Notes under the pieces: model-generated
Database searches by the model: none
What the model saw: the letters and a program-made list of their open reading frames with translations, nothing else
Told to the model about the DNA's origin: nothing
Shown here: positions 35,022 through 43,506 of the stretch, one piece after another
How positions within the stretch are numbered: position 1 is the first letter of the stretch
How the letters are laid out: each line of letters begins with the position of its first letter
From: Acidimicrobiia bacterium
GTDB lineage: Bacteria > Actinomycetota > Acidimicrobiia > Acidimicrobiales > Bin134
Direction: 5' to 3'
Assembly: GCA_022825005.1 (NCBI GenBank)
Contig: JAJDYU010000037.1
Span: 62,001 to 126,000, forward strand
Length of the DNA: 64,000 bases
Position numbers and translations under genes: made by a program

Positions 35022-36065
35022 ATGGTGAAGCGGCGGTTCTCTTCCAGTAGCGGCATTGTCGGCCGCGATGTCGCAATCGACCTCGGCACCGCCAACACGC
35101 TGGTGTATGTCCGAGGGGAGGGGATCCTCATAAACGAGCCTTCGGTGGTGGCCGTCACCAACGAGGGCGTGCCCATGGTGGTGGGCTCGGAGGCCAAGCG
35201 GATGCTGGGGCGCACACCGGCCCACATCCAGGCCATCCGCCCGCTCAAAGACGGGGTGATCGCCAACTTCGACATCTGCGAGAAGATGCTCCGCTACTTC
35301 ATCCAGCGGGTGTCCCCGGGCCGGTTCATCAGGCCTCGAATGGTGATCTGCGTTCCCTCCGGCATCACCCCGGTGGAGCAGCGGGCCGTACAGGAGGCGG
35401 CGGTCTCCGCGGGGGCCAAGAAGCCGGTTTACATAATCGAAGAGCCCATGGCCGCGGCCATCGGCGCCGGACTTCCGGTGCAGGAGGCCTCGGGAAGCAT
35501 GATCGTGGACATCGGCGGCGGCACCACCGAGGTGGCCATGATCTCGCTGGGCGGCGTGGTCACCGGACAGTCCATTCGAATGGGCGGCGACCGGATGGAC
35601 GAGGACATCATCGCCTACCTGAAGAAGGAGCACAGCCTCACCATCGGCAGCCGCACCGCTGAAGAGGTCAAGATCGTGCTGGGCACGGCTTGGTCGGGCA
35701 GCGAGAACCGCTATGCCGAGGTCCGGGGCCAGGACATGGTCAGCGGTCTTCCCAAGACAGTGGTGACCTCCACCGATGAGATCCGCGAGGCCATTTCCGA
35801 GGTAGTTCGCTCCATTGTGGACGCAGTCAAGGTGACGCTGGACGAGACCCCCCCCGAACTGGCCGCCGACATCATGGAGGCGGGGATTGTTCTGGCCGGT
35901 GGCGGAGCCCTGCTGAACGGCATGCCCCCCCGGATCGAGGAAGAGACGGGGATGCCGGTGAGGTTGGCGCCCAATCCTCTCCACGCGGTGGCCATAGGCT
36001 CGGGCCAGTCGCTGGAGGAGTTCGACGCGCTAGAGGGTCTCCTCTTCTCGTCGTCGTACGACTGA
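35022..36065 (+). CDS. mreB: Rod-shape-determining protein MreB
   Basis: Actin homologue of 347 residues that polymerises under the membrane and guides side-wall peptidoglycan synthesis. The phosphate-1 loop is AIDLGTANTLVYV, phosphate-2 is VDIGGGTTEVAMIS and the adenosine motif is LAGGGALLNGM. An N-terminal basic stretch (VKRRFSSSS) may aid membrane contact. It heads the operon mreB-mreC-mreD-mrdA-rodA, complete in this window, so the organism is probably rod-shaped with lateral wall growth, unlike polar-growing mycobacteria. Confidence 0.97.
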   Translation: MVKRRFSSSSGIVGRDVAIDLGTANTLVYVRGEGILINEPSVVAVTNEGVPMVVGSEAKRMLGRTPAHIQAIRPLKDGVIANFDICEKMLRYFIQRVSPGRFIRPRMVICVPSGITPVEQRAVQEAAVSAGAKKPVYIIEEPMAAAIGAGLPVQEASGSMIVDIGGGTTEVAMISLGGVVTGQSIRMGGDRMDEDIIAYLKKEHSLTIGSRTAEEVKIVLGTAWSGSENRYAEVRGQDMVSGLPKTVVTSTDEIREAISEVVRSIVDAVKVTLDETPPELAADIMEAGIVLAGGGALLNGMPPRIEEETGMPVRLAPNPLHAVAIGSGQSLEEFDALEGLLFSSSYD

Positions 36066-36082
36066 TCGCTCGGTTCGGCCCC

Positions 36083-36931
36083 GTGGCAACGGGCACCCGC
36101 ATAGGGCGGTCGCGGTTCACGCTCATCTTCCTTCTGCTCAGCTCTGCGACCCTGCTGACCCTGGACGCCCGCGAATTCGAGCCGCTCCAGCGGACCGAGG
36201 AGACGATTTCCGATCTGATCTCGCCGCTTCGTACGGGCGCCGATAGGGTGTTCGAACCGGTGGGCGATGCGTGGGCCGGTATCACCGGCTACGACGAGCT
36301 GGAGTCCGAGAACGAGGCGCTGCGAGCAGAGCTGCAAAAGCTCGAGGGCCAGCAGATCCTGGACTCTGATGCGGCCATCCGCCTGGAGTCGCTGCTCGAC
36401 GAGCTGGGCCTGCCCTATGTGCAGGACATTCCCAACGTCGTGGCCGAGGTGGTGACCGCCAACGTGGGCAACTTCGACCGGTACTCGGTGCAGATCAACC
36501 GCGGGTCAGAAGACGGCATCCGCAACGGAATGCCGGTGGTGACCAGGGGCGGGTTGATCGGGCGGATCGACGGCGACCCGGGCCGAGGGCACTCCCGGGT
36601 GACGCTGCTGACCGATCCCGGCTTCGAGGTGGGGGTGCTGGCGGTGGGCACCGACGATGTGGCTCTGGCCTCGGGAGGCGGTCACGGCGAGCCGTTGATG
36701 GTCACCAAGGGGCTGGAAATCGACACCGAAGTGAATGTGGGCCATGAGGTGGTCACCAGCGGAGTGGATCGGAGCCGCTATCCCCCCGGCATTCCCATTG
36801 GCACCGTCACCTACATCGACTACGACGAGGCCCGCCTGTTGCAGCTCCTCACGGTGGAGCCATCGGCCAACACCGACAACCTGAGTTTCGTGACCGTTTT
36901 GCTCTACGACCCCCTGGCCGAGGATTCATGA
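36083..36931 (+). CDS. mreC: Rod-shape-determining protein MreC
   Basis: Protein of 282 residues starting at GTG. One N-terminal transmembrane helix (FTLIFLLLSSATLL), a coiled coil around YDELESENEALRAELQKLEG, then two beta-barrel domains with VITxG-type signature NRGSEDGIRNGMPVVT. It links the cytoplasmic MreB filament with periplasmic-side PBP2. Its stop overlaps an ATG in ATGA; that ATG begins a 21-codon frame and not mreD itself. Confidence 0.93.
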   Translation: MATGTRIGRSRFTLIFLLLSSATLLTLDAREFEPLQRTEETISDLISPLRTGADRVFEPVGDAWAGITGYDELESENEALRAELQKLEGQQILDSDAAIRLESLLDELGLPYVQDIPNVVAEVVTANVGNFDRYSVQINRGSEDGIRNGMPVVTRGGLIGRIDGDPGRGHSRVTLLTDPGFEVGVLAVGTDDVALASGGGHGEPLMVTKGLEIDTEVNVGHEVVTSGVDRSRYPPGIPIGTVTYIDYDEARLLQLLTVEPSANTDNLSFVTVLLYDPLAEDS

Positions 36932-36993
36932 ACACGGCCGATGTGCGCGTCCGCAGCGTCTCGGCACTGCCCCCAGCGGTAGTACGGCCATGA
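36928..36993 (+). CDS. Possible 21-residue leader peptide between mreC and mreD
   Basis: The frame begins in the ATGA overlap with mreC and ends in an ATGA overlap with mreD at 36990, so ribosomes could be handed on twice. It reads MNTADVRVRSVSALPPAVVRP and starts with the same four residues as mreD (MNTANAYLRS). The nucleotides ATGAACACGGCC are identical in both places, 62 nt apart. It looks like a duplicated mreD start that turned into a coupling peptide. Confidence 0.45.
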   Translation: MNTADVRVRSVSALPPAVVRP

Positions 36994-37496
36994 ACACGGC
37001 CAATGCCTATCTGCGCAGTGCCTTGTTCCTGCTGACGGCGCTGGTGCTGCACATGGCGCTGTTCTCCGACCTTCGAGTGCTGGGAGTGGCTCCAGAAGTG
37101 CCCCTGGCCATTGCGATCACTGCCGGGCTGGTCGGCGGGCCCGAGCGGGGCGCAGTCGCCGGATTCATCATTGGCTTGGGCATCGACCTCTATCTCCCCA
37201 CGCTGTTCGGCCTCTCTGCCCTCATCTACACGGTATGGGGGTACACCGTGGGGCTGATCGAGGAGCGGATCTTCCGCAGCGCATGGTGGATCAACGTCTT
37301 GGTCACTGCGGCGGCAACCGCCGGCGGGCTGCTGGTGTACGCGCTGCTCGGCGAGCTGCTCGGCGAGGCCAACCTCTACACCGACCGCCTCTACGTGGTG
37401 ATGGGCGTGGCCGCGGCTTACAACCTGGTGCTCAGCCTGCCCTTGCTGGGATTGTGGCGCTGGTCGTGGCCCAGGCTTCTTGGTGAAGAACGTTGA
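36990..37496 (+). CDS. mreD: Rod-shape-determining protein MreD
   Basis: Small polytopic membrane protein of 168 residues with about five hydrophobic helices (for example ALFLLTALVLHMALF, VPLAIAITAGLVGG, NLVLSLPLLGLW). It belongs to the elongasome. The start at ATG 36990 is the second of two identical ATGAACACGGCC sequences. The 3' end overlaps the mrdA start in TTGA. Confidence 0.9.
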   Translation: MNTANAYLRSALFLLTALVLHMALFSDLRVLGVAPEVPLAIAITAGLVGGPERGAVAGFIIGLGIDLYLPTLFGLSALIYTVWGYTVGLIEERIFRSAWWINVLVTAAATAGGLLVYALLGELLGEANLYTDRLYVVMGVAAAYNLVLSLPLLGLWRWSWPRLLGEER

Positions 37497-39523
37497 CCCC
37501 GGAATCGCTTCGCCTGCGCCTCAGCTTCCTGGCCCTGTTGGCCCTGCTCGCCTTCGGGGTGCTGGCCGCTCGCCTCTGGTTCCTGCAAGTGATGAGCTCT
37601 GAGGAGTTCGAGAACATAGCCGTGGCCAACACCATCCGGGTGATCTATGAGCCCGCCCCCCGAGGCCGCGTCTTCGACCGCAACGGCAACGTTTTGGTGG
37701 ACAACCGGGAGTCGCTGGTGGTGACCGTGGACCGGTTCACCTTCGACACCGAGTTCGACGAGGGCGAGAAGGAGGACCTGGTGCTCCGCCTGGCCACCGA
37801 GATAAGCAGGGCCGGCCGGCTCACCAAGATCTTCGAGATCAACGAGGCCCTCGACGACCCCCGCTACGGGCCCCTCGACTCGGTACCGGTAGCCGACGAC
37901 GTCACCGAGAACTTCGAGATCGTCCTGGCCGAGCGGGCCGACGAATTCCCCGGGGTGGGCACCGATATCCGCAGCGTGCGCACCTACCCCTACGGTGATC
38001 TGGCCGCCCACATCCTGGGCTACGTCTCTTTGCTCAGCGAGGAGCAGTACGAGTTGGTGGCCGATGATCCCAAGACCTACCGGCGCAACGATGAGATCGG
38101 CCAGACCGGGATCGAGGCGTCCTTCGAGTCGGTGCTGAGGGGCACGCCCGGCTTCACCCGCCTAGAGGTGGACAATGTGGGCGATCCGGTGGCGGTGCTC
38201 GATCAAGTGGATCCCATCGCCGGGGCCGATGTCCACCTCACCCTGGACATTGACATCCAGGCACTGGCCGAGAAGGAGCTCTTGGCCGGTCTGGCCGAGG
38301 CCCGCCAGCAGGAGCTCGACGACCCCAACGACCCTCCGTTCAAGGCCCCTGGCGGGGCTCTGGTGGTGCTGGATCCCAATGGCTCTGAGGTCCTGGCCAT
38401 GGCATCGTTCCCCACGTACTCTCCGAGCGAGTTCGTCCACGGATTCTCTGAGGAGCGGTGGGCCCAGCTCCAAGACCCCAACAACCACCAGCCGCTGCAC
38501 AACCGGGCCTTGTCCGGCATCTATCCGCCGGGGTCAACGTTCAAGCTGTTCACCGCCTATGCCGCGATGAACAGCGGCGTGATCGGCGAGCGCGGCGTGC
38601 TGGACGTGCGCACCCTCTACGAGGACACCGGCGCCTACATCGTGCCGTCCTGCGAGGAGGATGTGATCGCCTCTTGCACTTTCACAAACGCAGAAGAGGC
38701 CATATACGGGCCGGTTGACCTGCGCCGGGCCATAACCGTGTCGTCCGACGTCTACTTCTACTACTTGGGCGACACCATGGACCGCGCCGACCGCTTCGAC
38801 CGGGAGGGCATCCAGCGGTCGGCCCAACTCTTCGGCTTCGGTGCACCGTCGGGTATCGCGCTGCCCGGCGAGGGAACGGGCCGGGTTCCCTCCCCGTCGG
38901 CGGCCGAGGCGGCGGGCGAGCCGTGGCGAACCGGCGACTCGATCGTCTTGGCTATCGGCCAGGGCGTGCTTGGGGCCACCCCGCTTCAGCTGGCCAACGG
39001 ATACGCCGCATTCGCCAACGGGGGAACACTGTACGCGCCCAAGATGGTGCTGGAGGTGGTGAACCCGGTGTCCGGCGAGGTGTTGCAGGCCTTCGCCGAC
39101 CGGGTGCTCGACCAGGTCTACCTGCCCCGCTCCATCAGGCAGCCGATCCTCGAGGGGCTGTTGGGGGTGACCGCCGAGCTGGAGGGCACCGCCCACTCGG
39201 CGTTCTTCGGCTTCCCCCACGAGGAGTGGCCGGTGGCGGGCAAGACCGGGACGGCCGAGGTGGTGGGCCAAGCCGACAACTCGCTGTTCGCGGCCTTCGG
39301 ACCCAATCCCAATCCCGAATACGTCGTTGTGGCGATCATGGAGGAGTCGGGATTCGGCGCGTCGGTGGCTGCTCCCGCGGTGCGCCGGGTGATGGAGCCC
39401 ATCGCCACCGACTCGGTGCCCGCGGTTCGCACCATCGACGACCTGGCCGAGCTGAGCGGAACGATCGGCGATGATGGAGACGAAGTGGACGCCGAGAACA
39501 CCGAATTGGAGAGCGCGGCGTAA
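37493..39523 (+). CDS. mrdA: Penicillin-binding protein 2 (elongation transpeptidase)
   Basis: Class B PBP of 676 residues starting at TTG in the TTGA overlap with mreD. One N-terminal membrane anchor (LSFLALLALLAFGVLAARLW) is followed by the pedestal domain (EPAPRGRVFDRNGNVLVDN) and the transpeptidase domain. The active serine is in PPGSTFKLFTA near residue 349, the second motif is SSDVYFYYLGD and the third KTGTAE near 585. Cross-links side-wall peptidoglycan together with RodA, whose ATG shares one base with the mrdA stop (TAATG). Confidence 0.95.
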   Translation: MTPESLRLRLSFLALLALLAFGVLAARLWFLQVMSSEEFENIAVANTIRVIYEPAPRGRVFDRNGNVLVDNRESLVVTVDRFTFDTEFDEGEKEDLVLRLATEISRAGRLTKIFEINEALDDPRYGPLDSVPVADDVTENFEIVLAERADEFPGVGTDIRSVRTYPYGDLAAHILGYVSLLSEEQYELVADDPKTYRRNDEIGQTGIEASFESVLRGTPGFTRLEVDNVGDPVAVLDQVDPIAGADVHLTLDIDIQALAEKELLAGLAEARQQELDDPNDPPFKAPGGALVVLDPNGSEVLAMASFPTYSPSEFVHGFSEERWAQLQDPNNHQPLHNRALSGIYPPGSTFKLFTAYAAMNSGVIGERGVLDVRTLYEDTGAYIVPSCEEDVIASCTFTNAEEAIYGPVDLRRAITVSSDVYFYYLGDTMDRADRFDREGIQRSAQLFGFGAPSGIALPGEGTGRVPSPSAAEAAGEPWRTGDSIVLAIGQGVLGATPLQLANGYAAFANGGTLYAPKMVLEVVNPVSGEVLQAFADRVLDQVYLPRSIRQPILEGLLGVTAELEGTAHSAFFGFPHEEWPVAGKTGTAEVVGQADNSLFAAFGPNPNPEYVVVAIMEESGFGASVAAPAVRRVMEPIATDSVPAVRTIDDLAELSGTIGDDGDEVDAENTELESAA

Positions 39524-40683
39524 TGGCAGTCATCTCCTTGGAGGAACGCCGGCACAAAGACCGGGAGCTGAACCCCCGGAGCAGCCCCTACGCGCCGTGG
39601 ATGCACATCGACGTGCTGTTGGTGCTGGCCGCGGCAGGCTTGGCCGCCATTGGGATCGCGGCCATCTACAGCACCACCCGGGGTCGCGATCCGGAGAGCT
39701 TCGACTCCTTCTTCTTGGAGCGGCAGTCGCTGTTCGCGGTGGCCGGCGCGCTGTTCATGGTGTTTGCGGCCTGGTTCCCCTATCAGGAGCTGGCCAAGTT
39801 CGCGGTGGCCATCTACGGGGTTGGAATTCTGGCGCTGATCACCGTGCTGGGACCGCTGGGCGAAGAGGTCAACGGCGCCCGGTCGTGGTTCCGGTTCGGC
39901 GACTTCCAGCTTCAGCCGTCTGAATTCCACAAGCTGGCGATCATCGTCGCGGTGGCGTATTTCTTGTCGCGCTACGAAGACCATTTGAGCGTGCCCAGGG
40001 TTTTCTTCGCCGTCGGCATCGTGGCGTGGCCCGGCTTGCTGGTTCTGCTCCAGCCCGACGTGGGCACCGCGATCATCTATGTGTTCATCGGGTTCGTTCT
40101 GCTGCTGATCGGCGGCATCCGCTTCCGACACGTCATCGGCATCGCCCTGATCGTGGTCACGGTGGTGACGCTGATGATCAACTCCAACATGCTGGACGAG
40201 TACCAGACCAACCGCCTGCGAACCTTCGTGGATCCCACCACCGGCATCACCGACGCCGCCTTCCAGCAGCGCCAGGCCCAGATCGCCATCGGCAACGGCG
40301 GGGTGAGCGGCAAGGGCTACGGGGAAGGCTCCCAGACCCTGAGCGGCTTGGTGCCCCAGCAGCACACCGACTTCATCTTTACCGTCATCGGCGAGGAGTT
40401 CGGCTTCGTCGGCTCGGCCGCCACCCTGGGCCTCTACGCCTTGCTGCTGTTGCGGATTCTCCAGGCCGCCCGCCTGGCCAAAGACCGGTTCGGTGCTCTC
40501 ATCTGCTCGGGCGTTTTCGCCATGATCCTGTTCCAGATGTTCGAGGCGGTGGGCATGACCTTGGGCATAACCCCCATCACCGGAATTCCCCTGCCCTTGG
40601 TCTCCTACGGCGGCTCGTCGGCCATCGCCACCCTGATCGGCCTCGGCCTGGTGCTAAACGTCCGCATGCGCCGGTTCATTTGA
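39523..40683 (+). CDS. rodA: Peptidoglycan polymerase RodA (SEDS family)
   Basis: SEDS glycosyltransferase of 386 residues with about ten membrane helices. Conserved stretches are NGARSWFRFGDFQLQPSEFHKLAIIV (here in two parts around FGDFQLQPSE), LLVLLQPDVGTAII with the catalytic-region aspartate, QQRQAQIAIGNGGVSGKGYG and GITPITGIPLPLVSYGGSS near the C-terminus. It works as a pair with the PBP2 encoded just upstream. The last codons and stop (RRFI) are repeated 47 nt downstream. Confidence 0.95.
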   Translation: MAVISLEERRHKDRELNPRSSPYAPWMHIDVLLVLAAAGLAAIGIAAIYSTTRGRDPESFDSFFLERQSLFAVAGALFMVFAAWFPYQELAKFAVAIYGVGILALITVLGPLGEEVNGARSWFRFGDFQLQPSEFHKLAIIVAVAYFLSRYEDHLSVPRVFFAVGIVAWPGLLVLLQPDVGTAIIYVFIGFVLLLIGGIRFRHVIGIALIVVTVVTLMINSNMLDEYQTNRLRTFVDPTTGITDAAFQQRQAQIAIGNGGVSGKGYGEGSQTLSGLVPQQHTDFIFTVIGEEFGFVGSAATLGLYALLLLRILQAARLAKDRFGALICSGVFAMILFQMFEAVGMTLGITPITGIPLPLVSYGGSSAIATLIGLGLVLNVRMRRFI

Positions 40684-40732
40684 ACCGAGAATCGGAGCCT
40701 GCCGTCGACGGCGACCGCCGGTTCATCTGAAC
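40669..40732. repeat. Duplicated rodA stop region
   Basis: CGCCGGTTCATTTGAAC at 40669-40685, which contains the rodA stop, recurs as CGCCGGTTCATCTGAAC at 40716-40732 with one mismatch, a period of 47 nt. The second copy lies in the spacer before the radical SAM gene. Confidence 0.8.
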
Positions 40733-40759
40733 TGGTTCTGGCGGGCGGAGGGCCAGCGA

Positions 40760-40772
40760 TAGATTGGTGGCA
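40760..40772 (+). promoter_or_regulatory. Leaderless promoter of the radical SAM gene
   Basis: TAGATT at 40760-40765 is followed by 7 nt and ATG 40773. This supports ATG 40773 over the upstream TTG 40764 and GTG 40767, which would lie inside or against the -10 box. Confidence 0.45.
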
Positions 40773-42722
40773 ATGTCTCTTTGGCCTGAATTGGAGTTGG
40801 TGCTGCCCGAGGTGTCGAAGCCAGCGCGCTACATCGGCGGCGAAGGCGGGATGACGACCCCCGAGCATCATCCGTCCAAGGTGGCGTGGCTGCTGGCCTA
40901 TCCCGACACCTATGAGATCGGCCTGCCCAACCAGGGCCTTCAGATCCTCTATGAGATCCTCAACGAGCGAGACGACTCGGTGGCCGAGCGGGCCTATGCC
41001 CCCTGGGTGGACATGGAGGCCGAGATGCGGGCTGCGGGCCTCCCGCTGTTCTCGGTGGACACCCACCGCCGGGCGGGGGATTTCGACGTGCTGGCGTTCA
41101 ATCTGTCGGCCGAGCTGGTCTACACCAACCTGCTCAACTGCATCGACCTGGCCGGCGCTCCGGTGAGGGCCGAGCACCGGGCCGATGACGATCTGCTGAT
41201 CGGCGCGGGCGGGCACTGCACCTACAATCCCGAGCCGCTGGCCGACTTTGTGGACTTCTTCGTGCTGGGCGACGGCGAGGAGGTGGTCTCGGAGATCACC
41301 GAGGCGGTATGGGACTGGAAGCGCTCGGGCAAGAAGTCGCGCCAGTCGGTGCTGCGGGCTCTGGCCGCCATCGAGGGCGTGTACGTGCCTTCGCTGTACG
41401 AAGTGGCCTACGACGGCCCGGTGCTGGTGTCGATCACCCCCCGGTACGCCGACGTGCCCGCCGTGGTGGAGAAACGCACGGTGGCCGACCTGGCGGCGTG
41501 GCCCTACCCCAAACAGCAGCTGGTGCCGCTCACCGAGGTGGTCCACGACCGGCTCAACGTGGAGGTGTTCCGGGGCTGCACCCGTGGATGCCGGTTCTGC
41601 CAGGCGGGCATGATCACCCGTCCGGTGCGCGAGCGGCCCGCGGAGCAGGTGCGCACCATGGTGGCCGACGGTTTGGCCCGCTCCGGCTATGACGAGGTGG
41701 CCCTCACCTCGCTGTCCACCGCCGATTTCAGCGGGATCGAAGAAGTGGTGTCCGCCACCATGGACTGCGGTGCCGGAGAAGTGTCGGTGTCGCTGCCCAG
41801 CTTGCGGGTGGACGCATTCACCGTGGGTCTGGCCGCCCAGATCCAGCGGGCCCGGCGCACCGGCCTTACCTTCGCCCCCGAGGCCGGGTCGTGGCGGATG
41901 CGCCAGGTGATCAACAAGCTCATCGACGAGCGAGATCTCTACGGGGCGGTGGAGTCGGCCTTCTCCCAGGGATGGAGGCGCATGAAGCTCTACTTCCTCA
42001 CCGGCCTGCCCACCGAGACCGACGTGGACACCCTGGCCATCGGGGAGTTGGCCCGCAACTGCGTGGAGCTGGGCCGGGCCCACACCAAGAACCCGTCGGT
42101 CACGGTGTCGCTGGGCGGATTCGTGCCCAAGCCCTTCACCCCCTTCCAGTGGTTCGGCCAGAACACCGTGTCGGAGCTTCAGCGCAAGGTCTTTTTGCTG
42201 CGCGACGACATCAAGCGGAACCGGGGCGTCCAGATGAAGTGGCACGATCCCAAGGCCAGCTTGGTGGAGGGCATCGCCAGCCGGGGCGACCGCCGCATTG
42301 GCCGGGTGATCGAGGAGGTGTGGCGCCAGGGGGGCACCTTCCAGGAGTGGTCGGAGCACTTCGACTACGACCGCTGGACCCAGGCCATGGCCAAGCACGG
42401 TCTGTCGGTGGACTGGTATGTGCACCGGCACCGCACCGAGGACGAGGTTCTGCCCTGGGACCACATTTCGGCCGGCCTGCACAAGGACTTCTTGTGGCAG
42501 GACTGGAGGGACGCTCTCAACGAGGTGGGTCTGGAGGACTGCCGCTGGACCCCGTGCTATGACTGCGGGGCCTGCACCGGCTACAGCATCGAGCACATCG
42601 TGGCCTCGGCGGTGCCGCCGGCCGGGGGCAGCCAGGGCACCGGCCAGGTGCCCACCGGCTACCAGCCGTCTGAAGAGGTGTCGGTGCAGCTCTCGGGAAT
42701 CGGCGCGAGGAGTTCGACGTGA
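40773..42722 (+). CDS. TIGR03960 family B12-binding radical SAM protein
   Basis: Protein of 649 residues. The N-terminal cobalamin-binding-like domain (KVAWLLAYPDTYEIGLPNQG) is followed by a radical SAM barrel whose cluster motif FRGCTRGCRFCQAG (C-x3-C-x2-C) lies near residue 269. The C-terminal end has CYDCGACTG, a further cysteine group. TIGR03960 proteins nearly always occur next to a TIGR03936 protein upstream of rne/rplU, as here. The reaction is unknown; an RNA or ribosome-linked modification is often suggested. Confidence 0.92.
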   Translation: MSLWPELELVLPEVSKPARYIGGEGGMTTPEHHPSKVAWLLAYPDTYEIGLPNQGLQILYEILNERDDSVAERAYAPWVDMEAEMRAAGLPLFSVDTHRRAGDFDVLAFNLSAELVYTNLLNCIDLAGAPVRAEHRADDDLLIGAGGHCTYNPEPLADFVDFFVLGDGEEVVSEITEAVWDWKRSGKKSRQSVLRALAAIEGVYVPSLYEVAYDGPVLVSITPRYADVPAVVEKRTVADLAAWPYPKQQLVPLTEVVHDRLNVEVFRGCTRGCRFCQAGMITRPVRERPAEQVRTMVADGLARSGYDEVALTSLSTADFSGIEEVVSATMDCGAGEVSVSLPSLRVDAFTVGLAAQIQRARRTGLTFAPEAGSWRMRQVINKLIDERDLYGAVESAFSQGWRRMKLYFLTGLPTETDVDTLAIGELARNCVELGRAHTKNPSVTVSLGGFVPKPFTPFQWFGQNTVSELQRKVFLLRDDIKRNRGVQMKWHDPKASLVEGIASRGDRRIGRVIEEVWRQGGTFQEWSEHFDYDRWTQAMAKHGLSVDWYVHRHRTEDEVLPWDHISAGLHKDFLWQDWRDALNEVGLEDCRWTPCYDCGACTGYSIEHIVASAVPPAGGSQGTGQVPTGYQPSEEVSVQLSGIGARSST

Positions 42723-42759
42723 CGCTGGGCGGCTGCCGGGCTGTGCGGGAGGCCGTGCA

Positions 42760-43491
42760 GTGAACCCGAACCAGGCGCCGCGCACCCGCATAAGGCTGCG
42801 GTACGGCAAATCGGGGCGAATCCGCTTCACCAGCCACCGGGACGTGGCCCGCATCTGGGAGCGCTCGCTGCGGCGGACCGGGTTGCCGGTGGCCCAGACC
42901 GAGGGATTCTCGCCCCGGGCCAAGCTGCACTTCGGCCTGGCCTTGGCCACCGGCTATGAGTCGGACGCCGAGTATCTGGATGTCGACTTCAAGTGTGGCG
43001 AGATGGCGGTCGAAGAGGTGCTGAAGTCCCTGGTCGACGTGCTGCCCGACGGAATCGAGGCCACCGGGGGGGCGGTTCTGGCCCCGGGGGCTATGTCGTT
43101 GCAGCAGGCGGTCACCATCTGCGATTGGGACATCGAGCTGTTGGATGTGGCCGCCGACGATCTCGCCCAATGGGTAGATCAGGTGCTTGGGGCGGCTACG
43201 CTTATGGTTACGCGAGAACGCAAAGGCCAAAAGATCACCGACGATCTGGCCCCACAGGTGCGAGCCCTGGAGGTCGGTGAGCCGACGAGCCGGGGGGTTC
43301 GCCTCCTGGCCACTCTGGGCACCCAGCCGCGGGCAGCACGCCCGTCGGAGCTTTTGGCCGCTCAAGAACCGGTGCATCGCCCGGTGCTGATTCGGCGCAC
43401 TCGTCAATGGATTGAGCAGGACGGCGCCCGCTTGGAGCCGCTAATGGTCGGCGCAGCCCCTGTTCAGCACACCCTGGTTGGTGTGCAATGA
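42760..43491 (+). CDS. TIGR03936 family radical SAM-associated protein (DUF2344)
   Basis: Protein of 243 residues from GTG 42760, behind GGGAGG. The N-terminus RIRLRYGKSGRIRFTSHRDVARIWERSLRR and the motif GFSPRAKLHFGLALATGYES are hallmarks of the family. It starts 38 nt after the radical SAM gene and most likely works with it. The frame is open further upstream only because it crosses the radical SAM gene. Followed by rne after 15 nt. Confidence 0.92.
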   Translation: MNPNQAPRTRIRLRYGKSGRIRFTSHRDVARIWERSLRRTGLPVAQTEGFSPRAKLHFGLALATGYESDAEYLDVDFKCGEMAVEEVLKSLVDVLPDGIEATGGAVLAPGAMSLQQAVTICDWDIELLDVAADDLAQWVDQVLGAATLMVTRERKGQKITDDLAPQVRALEVGEPTSRGVRLLATLGTQPRAARPSELLAAQEPVHRPVLIRRTRQWIEQDGARLEPLMVGAAPVQHTLVGVQ

Positions 43492-43506
43492 GAAAGGACT
43501 ACACAA

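Noticed and set aside
40605-42950. Minus-strand frame of 781 codons opposite the radical SAM gene
   Set aside because: It is antisense of a clearly conserved gene; composition is skewed and no start signals or motifs were seen.
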